Positions 37,284-46,476 of a DNA stretch of 64,000 nucleotides are shown in pieces. The position numbers and the translations under genes are program-made. This DNA comes from Paraspadella gotoi (Eukaryota; Chaetognatha), in assembly GCA_051294375.1 (NCBI GenBank), contig CM119268.1, positions 2,276,232 to 2,340,231 of the forward strand, read 5' to 3'. How positions within the stretch are numbered: the stretch's first letter is position 1; the number at the start of each line of letters is the position of its first letter. Below the pieces are notes generated by a model that was not told the DNA's origin, did not search any database, and worked only from the letters and a program-made list of their open reading frames with translations.

Positions 37284-38460
37284 TAATTTTGGAAATCAAG
37301 ATATAAAAGGGGAACAAAGGAAGGGGAAGATGTCGTAGTCATCAAAAAGGGATCGATGATGAAAAAAGGAAAAGAAAAGGAAAAGAAAAAAAAAGGATAA
37401 GAAAAGAAGAAAAAGGAAAAGAAAAGAAAAAGGAGAAAGAAGGAAAGGGAGAAAGGTGGAGGAGGAAAGAAGAAAGACGAAGGAAAGTCGTTTCTTGGAG
37501 AGACGAGAGGCGAAGGTGAAAAAAAAAAAAGAAAATGAGATTTAGAAAATAGAAGATAAAAGGCGGAGGAAATGAGAAAGAGAAAAAAAGAAAAGAAGAA
37601 GGAAAAAAATTGAGAAAAATGTGAGAAGAAAATAAGGAAAAAACAGGAGAGAATCGATTCGCTGAAAGGGAGAAAGGAGGAAAGGGAAGAAAATGAGGAA
37701 AGGAGAAAATAGGAGAGAAAGGAAAGGGAGGAAAGGAGGAGAGTGAGGGGAGGGAGGAAAGGAGGGGAGGAAGGAAGGGAGTAAAGGAGGGAAGGAAGAA
37801 AGGGAGAAGAGAGGAGAGAAAGGAAAGGGAGGAAAGGAAGAGATAGAGGGGAGAAAGGGAAGGAGGGGAGGAAGCAAGAGAGTAAAAGAGGAAGGGAGGA
37901 AAGGAGGGCAGAGAGGGGAGGAAAAAAGGAGGGGATGGAGATGGTAGGAAAGAAGGAATAAAGGTGGAAATGAGGGGAAGAAGAAATGGTGGAAAAATTG
38001 GTTTGTGAAAGAATAGGATGAGATGAGGAGGAAAAGGGGAGAAAAGGGCAGAACGGGAAACAATGACAGATGAGGATAGAAAAGAAAAGTATATTAATAA
38101 AATAAAATGAAAATATTGAGGTAAGATAAAAGTAATTTTTAAAGAGATAGAAAAAGAGGACAGGAAAGAATTGATGACTTTCGAGTCATCAGTTCGCTTC
38201 CTTCGTAGAAGTTTGAGACAAAAACTCTTAATTGTTTAATTGTTTATTTAATTTAAAGCACAAGTAGATCAAAGATACGAAGACGGCGATTAAATAAATG
38301 ATAAGAACAAATAAATTAAATCTAAAAATATAAAAAGTATTTTCGATCCTCGGCCGAAACAACAACAACAACAGTTCGTAAGATAAGCGATGTTCAAACA
38401 ATGGTTTTTTCTTAGCCCTTCCTTCCCCCCCAAAAAAATCAGGAAAGCCGGGAATTAGAA
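37284..38460. repeat. purine-rich GGAAAGGAGG low-complexity region
   Basis: From 37,355 to 38,060 the plus strand is A/G only for long stretches, in irregular GGAAAGGGAGG units. The proline/serine/leucine-rich minus-strand frame is a by-product. The remainder to 38,460 shows no gene. Confidence 0.7.
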
Positions 38461-38461
38461 A

Positions 38462-38465
<4 letters not shown>

Positions 38466-38531
<66 letters not shown>
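38466..38531. repeat. (GA)n microsatellite
   Basis: 65 bp of GA, followed by a GACAGAAA/AAAGAGA purine-rich array to about 38,965. Confidence 0.95.
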
Positions 38532-38533
<2 letters not shown>

Positions 38534-39036
38534 GAAGAAGAAAGAAATGTCCAGATAAGAAACGAAGATGGAGGAAAAAAGAGAAAACCAAGAAATTGGG
38601 TCCAATTGAAAGAGGAAAGGAATTAAAAGGAGATTTGGACATAAGTCGAAGATAGAGAGAGAGATAGTCCGGTGGACAAGAGAGAGAGAGACACTCGGAG
38701 GAGAAAAAAGTCAAATGTGATGACAGGTGAGATCAATGGTTTTAAAGGAGATAACGAGAAGAATAGAAGGAAAGAGAGAAGGAAAGAGACAGAAAGAGAC
38801 AGAAGCAAAGAGACAGAAGGAAAGAGCCAGAAGAAAAAAGAGAAGCAAAGAGATAAAAAAGAAAGAGACAAAAAAGAAAGAAACGGAAATAAAGAGACGG
38901 AAAGAAAGACACAAAAACGAAAGAGATAGAAAGAAAGAAAAAGACAAAGAGATAAAAAAAGAAAAGAAAAATTTTAAGATAAATTCAGTGGTCATCTTCC
39001 GCCTTCACGCCGCCTAACGTGAGAAGGTCAACTGGC

Positions 39037-39038
<2 letters not shown>

Positions 39039-39090
<52 letters not shown>
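39039..39090. repeat. (GA)n microsatellite
   Basis: 50 bp of GA. Confidence 0.95.
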
Positions 39091-39091
<1 letters not shown>

Positions 39092-39310
39092 GATGGTGAA
39101 GGTAATCTTCACATGATTGCGATACCACAGGTGATTATGTCAATCTTATTTGGTCAGCAGTTAATATAATTATTTTAAATTTGCGTACACACCAAAAGTT
39201 AAGGTTTTTCGTCAGGTTACGAACATTCACCACATTCATTCATTCCTTCATTTCTTAATTCGCTCCATTAATTTTTTAATTAATTCATTTAATTAATCCA
39301 TTCATTCTTC

Positions 39311-39526
39311 CCATTCGATGCATTCATTCATATCCTCGGCAATCGCGCCAAATTCATTCACTTCCCATTCGATGCATTCATTCATATCCTCGGCAATCGC
39401 GCCAAATTCATTCACTTCCCATTCGATGCATTCATTCATATCCTCGGCAATCGCGCCAAATTCATTCATTTCCCATTCGATGCATTCATTCATATCCTCG
39501 GCAATCGCGCGAAATCCATTCACTTC
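39311..39526. repeat. 54-bp minisatellite, 4 copies
   Basis: CCATTCGATG anchors at 39,311, 39,365, 39,419 and 39,473 give an exact 54-bp period with very few substitutions. 54 is a multiple of three, so an 18-residue repeat is open on both strands (plus: MHSFISSAIAPNSFTSHS). No flanking splice signals or continuation support translation. Confidence 0.85.
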
Positions 39527-39808
39527 ACGTTCGCCCTCGAGTTTTCACGAGGCGACGAAAGTCAACGACCTCGTTATGATAATTAAGGGAATACGAAATC
39601 CGAGTTACGGTCGTCGGAATCGCGATATCCGAGTCGATTACGTCCTAATTTCCTTTTGATCTCAATTTTATGATTTACTTCATATCCATGAAAGTTATGA
39701 GATTGCTTGTTTTACCATATTTTTAAAATATCAGAAAAATATAATAACTAAATGAGGAAAAACGGTTTTTAAGGTCAACAACGATTTATTATTGGATATA
39801 AGTGCGGG

Positions 39809-39843
39809 GACAAGTTTCAACTCTTATTAAGAGTCTTCTTCAG
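39809..39843 (-). ncRNA. hammerhead-ribozyme-like core, inverted copy
   Basis: The minus strand reads CTGAAGA, a hairpin ACTCTT/AAGAGT, GAAAC, a TT loop, then GTC. These elements are in the order of a hammerhead core with a very short stem III. Stem I pairing is poor here. Confidence 0.25.
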
Positions 39844-40187
39844 CTAATGTTAAAGAGAGAAAATTGTTGATTATTAAAAATCGCTGAAGAAGACAATTTC
39901 TTTTTGTTATTACTAGTTTAGTATTAAGTTTTCCATTTATTATTCTGTTGTACATTGCTAAATGTAATTATTTTCTCTGCCTCTGTTGCTTCTCTCTCTC
40001 TCTCTCAATTTTTTCACCTTTCAAGTTTCAACCAATCTTATCTTCTTCCCTGTCCTTACCTTCACCTGTCCTCACATCTGACCACTGTCCTTTCTAAATT
40101 CTTTGTTGGAATCTCCCTCCTCTCTCTCTCTCTCTCCACTCTCAAAGCTAATGTTAAAGAGAGAAAATTGTTGATTATTAAAAATCG

Positions 40188-40223
40188 CTGAAGAAGACTC
40201 TTAATAAAGAGTTGAAACTTGTC
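40188..40223 (+). ncRNA. hammerhead-ribozyme-like core
   Basis: CTGAAGA at 40,188-40,194, a stem II hairpin ACTCTT-AATA-AAGAGT, GAAAC at 40,214-40,218, then TT and GTC at 40,221-40,223 as a possible cleavage triplet. Upstream AAAATCG and downstream CGACTTAT can form a partial stem I (three pairs, one mismatch, two pairs). The canonical core is CTGANGA, so the A at the fifth position is allowed, but two unpaired bases between the core and stem II are unusual. Confidence 0.3.
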
Positions 40224-40329
40224 CGACTTATATCCAATAATAAATCGTTGTTGACCTTAAAAACTGTTTTTCCTAATTTTACAAACACAACGAAAAGAAA
40301 GAATCATAACAATGTCTAATAACTAAATG

Positions 40330-40690
40330 CAATATATTTTGAGATTCTAACAATTATATTCGTTACGTCGGTCATGACAAAGACGCGACCGTGGGATTCG
40401 ACGACGAGATGATATCTGACTGCTGCCTCGCCCGTTTCCCGCGAAGAAAAAATATGGAATGTGAAGATAGAAGATCTTATGGCAACGGAGGGAGAAGTGT
40501 GATGCCTGGATTGTGAGGCATTTCCCGACAGTTGGCGCTCAGGGCTTTGGACCTGCAGTGACCACCCCATGTCACTGGCGTGTTTAGGCCGACACCATCA
40601 CACTTTAACCAGCGTGACCGTGAGGTGATTGAACCCGGAACTCACGGTTGGTGAACGAGTACTTAGCTGTCCAAGCCAATGGGACGAGCT
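40330..40690 (-). mobile_element. tRNA-derived SINE candidate
   Basis: The minus strand begins near 40,672 with TTGGCTTGGACAGCTAAGTA (A-box-like) and, about 40 bp on, has CCGGGTTCAATCACC, a B box differing from GWTCRANNC at one position. About 270 bp of non-coding sequence follows. Box spacing fits a tRNA-derived head. The 3' end is not defined. Confidence 0.35.
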
Positions 40691-41058
40691 GAGTTTCACC
40701 AAGCTATACGGGAGGCGAATTTAGGATTCGCCACGATATAAGGATTATTTTTAACGTTTGAAACGTCCAGAGAGAGAGAATAAGAGCCTCTCGAAAACCC
40801 GCGGACGTTAAACGCTTTTAACTCAGCGTTGGTAGTTTAAATTTTAAGTGTTTTTAATCTCACGTTTTTAACCTTTTACCCTCGAATAACAAGTGAAAAT
40901 CTAAGGTAAAATCATATAAAAATCTTTCATCAAATTATATAAAAGAGGCATAATATATATATTTACTTAAATATAATCACTGGTTTTGGAAAAAATTGTC
41001 CGTCGCAATTAGCAAGAACAAAGAAAATCAACAAATTCTTCGTCGACTTCGAACGAGA

Positions 41059-41085
41059 TTGGCGGGAAAAAAGGTGATTGGTCGA
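41059..41085 (+). promoter_or_regulatory. E2F-like site with two inverted CCAAT boxes
   Basis: GATTGGCGGGAAAAAAGG contains an ATTGG inverted CCAAT core overlapping TTGGCGGGAAA (11 of 12 of the E2F consensus), and GATTGG recurs about 20 bp downstream. This arrangement is typical of cell-cycle promoters, but no transcript start or gene is evident within 1 kb. Confidence 0.25.
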
Positions 41086-41475
41086 GGCCCGCAAATCCAA
41101 GACCGCAGTTGAGAAACGCTTGCTCTCTCAATCCGAAACGCGAATAGAAGGGAAACCTCGCGATCAAACACAGATACAATATTTTGATATTACCTATTTT
41201 AGAGGTTAGTGTTGTCTTCTGGAAATAAAGGGATCATCTATTCAACACAAGGCTTATAAACTTTCTGTCCGATGTTAACTCGCTTTCATCAAGAAATTGA
41301 TATCTTAATGCAATCTCTGTTTCATTAGTAATATCAGATTCATTTCATTTTCTTCTCGATTTCATCTGTATTTCATCTGAATTTTTTTATTGTTCCATCT
41401 GAAATCCACTTTAATTCCACATAATGATTACATCTCGATCTAATTTTAGTAACGATTTTCCTAAAATCATTTCCC

Positions 41476-41646
<171 letters not shown>

Positions 41647-41880
41647 AATCCACCGCAGCTTTACTTTAAGTTTAACGCCGAAAATAAAGTATAGCGAGGG
41701 TGTCGAATATAAAGAAACAAATACGTATATTTTTCGTAGAGAATTATATAAAGGAGGTATAAATGAAATAAAATTTTTAGGTCGTTCTGTACATTTAACT
41801 TTTAACGTTTTCATGTTTCATTCCCTCATTCCCACAATTTAAACAAAATAACGTCCCAAAAGTTTGACTCTAGCCTTTTA

Positions 41881-41894
41881 CCACTAGAGGTCAG
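41881..41894 (+). promoter_or_regulatory. CTCF-like site CCACTAGAGGTCAG
   Basis: Matches CCASYAGRKGGCRS at 13 of 14 positions. It lies 340 bp downstream of the INSC stop codon. Confidence 0.25.
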
Positions 41895-42231
41895 AATAAG
41901 CTGTGGTTGTCGAAAACAAAATAACAAAGCCTCATCACTGCAAAGTTTTTGAAATTTCAAATTTCAGAGAAGAATGTTATTATTTAATGACCCCATATCG
42001 ATTAATTAAAATTATTATGTAAAAAAGGTTCTTTGTCTATTCATTTCTAAAATTCTATCTTGGTTTTTCTCTAAGCAAAATTACACCGAAAAATATACCA
42101 TACTTTGATTTAATTCATCCAATCACAAAAAAAAAAAAAAATAAAAATAAAAAAAAAAAAAAACAAAATCGCACACAATCGAGACGAAATAATAATAAAA
42201 TATAAAAAAAATGTGCCCGCGTAGGGGAATT

Positions 42232-42361
42232 TTAAACGAAACTTTCTTGCATCTGCGAACAAGAGAGAAAAGAGTCGAGAAGTTTCGGTCGAATCAATTC
42301 CTTCATTTCTTCTGTTTCGAATTCTCCTTCAGCCTCGGGGCCGCAGTTGCCTTGGATTTTT
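42232..42361 (-). CDS. INSC: INSC terminal exon with the ESFV C-terminus
   Basis: Acceptor TGTCCTCAG, then KIQGNCGPEAEGEFETEEMK, LIRPKLLDSFLSCSQMQ and ESFV followed by TAA at 42,234-42,232. The PRLVDSFLLCSNMEESFV-type ending of vertebrate INSC is clearly matched. It is too short to be noticed as a stand-alone open frame. Confidence 0.9.
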
Positions 42362-45300
42362 CTGAGGACAGAATCGAGCATTTATTTACATTTTATTGTT
42401 GAATTACGCAATTCTACTCTTTGTATTGATTAATCTATTTAGTTATTTATCCATTCGATCATTAATTCATTCATTCATTCATTCATTCATTCATTCATTC
42501 ATTCATTCATTCATTCATTCATTCATTCATTCATTCACTCATTCATTCCTCAACCCACCTGAGCGCGGCGAGACACGCGACCAGCACGGCGTCGCTGAAG
42601 TTCCTTTTCTTGGAATTGCGACAGAGTGTCGCCAGAAGGAGGTGACCGCCCTTCTCGACGATCTCCTTGGCCACCTCCTCAGAGTTGCTGGAGAGGCGCG
42701 TCAAGGCGATCGCTGATTTCTGCAAGGGAAGTAAATAAATAAATAAATAAATACATAAATAAATAAATTTAAACAGATATATATAAATAAAAACTAAATA
42801 AATGAATAAATAAATAAAAAATTAAAATATGAAAAAAAAACAGAAATAAAAAAAATATAAATGTATTATTAAATAAAATAATAAATTAACGAAACCTGTT
42901 GAACTCTCTCCGCCGCGGATTGAACAGGCGTCGATTTTTTGTTCGGCGAGGGTCTCCCCTTCTCTTCCTCTCCCTCCCTCTCTCCCTCCCTCTCTCCTCT
43001 CCCTTTCCCCTCTCCCTCCATCTCCTCCTTCAAAAACGCCAACACGACATCCACTCCACCGCCTCGTCGAATGTCTTCGTGACAATCCGCGTGCGCCGCC
43101 ATGTTGGTCACCACCGTCGCGATCTGATCCCTTGCGAATACCGAGGCCGGACCCGCCGCGGATTGCCGCTCCGGCGCGGCCCGACGCAGCAGAGCCGAAG
43201 CGGTGCCGGCCGACGCCATGGCGTCGCAGGCGTCGGGGCTGACGAAGCTGAGATTGGCCAGCGCCGCGGCGGCGAGGAGAAATACGTCGCGACTTCCGGT
43301 GGAGGAAGCGAGAGACGTCAGCGCCTCTATCATCGGACGCAAGTGGGCGTGGAGACGCGGAAGTGGTTGACCGTGATCCAGACAAGGCGAAGTGATCTGC
43401 GCCACGACGCCGGCGGCTTCGGATCGTATAGTCTCCGACGACGAGTGGGCGTGTCCGCGCGACGCGTCGGGCCGCAACGCCCGTGTCAGAGTCTCTAGTC
43501 CGCCGCGGGCCTCGAGGCGAGCGATGCTCTCGGCAGCGCAGCATAGCGTAGCAAGGCAGCGGAGCGCGTGCGCCCAAACCGCTCGCAGCGCCTCCTCTTG
43601 AAGGATCTCGAGCAAGAGGCGGACGCCGCCGGCGCGGGCGGTGAGACGGCAGAGGTTTTCGCCCTCGAGTCCGAGTGAGATGAGGGCGGTGATGCAGTGG
43701 CGGACTCGTGAGAGGGTGGATCTAATAAGGGGAGCCATGGCGAGGGTTAATTTTTGCTATTTTAATATAGGTTGTATTAATTTTATAATATAGAGGATTA
43801 GCGTTTTGTTTCAATTTCGACCAGGTTGATTTGTTGCAAGAAAATATAGGTCCACTGTGTAAACATATCATTTAGCTAAAATAGTACCCAATCGTTAGAG
43901 AGAGAGGGAGAGGGAGAAAAGAGAGAGAGAGATCGAAGGGAGGCTGGATCTCCGATTCCGATGACGGTAGCTTGCCTTGATACAATGTATAAATGTTATG
44001 GTAGCCAAATGATCTATTTCTAGCATCTTAGTATTTTGCTAATTGTGTTTCTCTCCACTTCTTTTATTTTATCATATGATTATGAAAAATTGCAAGATTA
44101 CTTGTTTTACTATATTACACTTTTAAAATTCCTATTAAAATTTAAAAATAAATGTAAAATTTCTCTATATATCAGATTTAATTATATTCTTTATATAGAG
44201 TATATTTTTTCATAATGTAATGAGGAGAGGGATGTTAATGTTGTTTTCTGGAAATAGAGGGAGAATCTATACAACACAAAGTTAAAAGTTACTTTCTGCC
44301 CGAGTTTTCTCATTAGATATTAGACATCATTCTTGTTAAGAAGTCATTTATTGAAAATTTCAAAATACCTAAAAGTCTGAACAGAAAGGGATGAAGAGGA
44401 TAATTTGTTATTGTTGTTTTTTTTTTCAATTCTTATTTTCCCAGAAATCCTTTTCTCTCACCTGGAAGCGTCGCCCCCGATGAATTGAGTCACGTGATCC
44501 CTGAGTCGAATCAAGATGGCGCCCAAATTGAAGGAAAGGTTTTGGTCGATGAAGTGAGTCGTGGTTTGGGTGAGGGCGGATAGCGTGGCGGACAAACCTG
44601 TCGAGGGTAAGTTAAGAATAAGTTCTTATCTTTTCGTAGTAGTCCATTTTGTTTTGTAGTATTTATTTCTCTTTATCCTTTCAACTTACCCGCGGCGTCG
44701 TATTTGTTGTTGTTGTCGTCGTTCAACTGTTCCGTCGGTTTTTCCTTCTCCGTTCCCCCTCCTCCTCCTCCTCCTCCTCCTCCTTCTCCCGTCATCTTCC
44801 TCCTACTCGCCAACTCCGTCCCTCCCTGCAGCGTCCTCACTACATCATTGCTGTAGTGATAACTCCTGATGGGTTCCTTGGAGTCGTCGACGGCCCGTTC
44901 CTTGTCGGATCCTTCCCCAATGGATCCGACTTCTGCCGACGGTTCCACGGCCACGCTGTGGCGCATCTGGAGCCCGCGGAGGTCCCCACGGGGCGGCCGC
45001 TTCGGCAGCCGCAGGAGGGAGCTGGAGGAATAGCGAGGCACGCCGCCGACAACGGCGGCCACGGGGGTGACGCGCGGAGAGGCTTGCGGCGACGTCTCGA
45101 CCGCAGCGACGACGTCGGACGAGCGATTGGGGGGAGAGTCCGTGGAGGAAGACGGAGAGACGGGATCGTCAGCGGAATTGTTCGTCGTCGTCGTCGTCGT
45201 CTCCGCAGCGGAATCTCTGCAGCCGCGACGAAGGCTTCTCAGCGACGGCGAAGGGCACGAAGGCGTGGAGGAGTTGGAGGATTCCGAAGGACGCGTAGAT

Positions 45301-46445
45301 GGGATCGTCGAGGGTCGCGCGGTGGGCGTGGCCGTTCGAGAGGATTTCTCGCCGACGACGTCGTCTTTGGAGGAGGATGCGGTGGAGTTGCTGCGAGAGG
45401 AAGATCGGGAGGAGGTCTTGATGCGGAAGAGTGGGGAGTCTGGCGAAGGAAGGAGAAGGGGGGCCGGGGGTTTCGAGTGTGGGTTATATAATATAAAAAT
45501 TATCCATTCATTCAATAAATCTAACTTGCCCCTGACTTTGGACAGGCGATGTTGGATGTAGTTACCCACTGCCATGCTGTACATACGGATGATGCTGTCT
45601 ATAAAACGACAGATTATCAAATTAACCTCAAATTTTAAACCAAAATTGGTAAACAAACAATGCCGACCGTTCAAGGATCCAATCGCTTTCTTCTTTAAAA
45701 TTTTCGCCAATTCTTCAAATGTTCATGCGATTATAAAGATAAAAGGTCAAGAATCTTTCTCGAAATTCTTTAGACAAGGACAACACATTATCAGTCTTCA
45801 ACCCTCAATCACATCCTTCATCAACATCCGGCTTCAACTCTTTAAACTCACCCCCTTCCAACTCGTTGGTCAACTTCCCGCACAACTTGAGAATCTTCGA
45901 CTCCGTCGTCCGGATGTTCTTTTGTTCCTCCTCGTTGTCGGCGTTCTCCACTCGGCGGCGCCGCTGACGCTGATCGGCCAAGAGGGCGCGGACGTCGACG
46001 CACAGCATCGAGGTCTGAGCGCGAAGGTGGCGCCACTTGCGAAGCTCGAGGGACTTGGACGCTTTGGCCAGGGAGGCGCCTGAGGAGAGTCCAAATAAAT
46101 TTGCTTAGTTTGGTCTATTGTTGTTGGTTGGTTGGTTGGTTGGTTGGTTGGTTGGTTGGTTCTTTTGTTTTATTGATTGATTAATTGGTTGTTCGATGGC
46201 TTGTATTCATTGTGTCATGAAAAAAACTGACAATCAATTATCTAAAGTATTTAAAGACCCCCTGAAGGCCGAAACTGTCCGTCCGTCCGTCCATTAACTT
46301 ATCCTAACCCTCGTCATCCCTGACTCACCCACTCCCCGTCCGTCCGTCCGTATCCTTTCCACGTTCTCCTTGACGTTCGTCGTCAATTCGGTCACGTGAC
46401 GAATGGCGTCCACGTCGGTGACGCGATGAGGATCCGCGCGGGAAA

Positions 46446-46476
<31 letters not shown>

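Larger units (their letters stand above)
39755..40316. mobile_element. Penelope-like or foldback element remnant
   Basis: Flanked by a perfect 13-bp direct repeat TAATAACTAAATG (39,742-39,754 and 40,317-40,329), consistent with a target-site duplication. Inside are ~90-bp inverted terminal segments (39,755-39,843 and about 40,188-40,274) and a ~50-bp direct repeat starting GCTAATGTTAAAGAGAG (39,842 and 40,147). The inverted segments carry hammerhead-like cores. Terminal repeats with hammerhead motifs and variable target duplications are known for Penelope-like retroelements. No reverse transcriptase is present, so this would be a non-autonomous remnant. Confidence 0.4.

Noticed and set aside
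37542-38063. 173-codon Pro/Phe/Leu-rich minus-strand frame
   Set aside because: It is a by-product of a GGAAAGGAGG low-complexity region.
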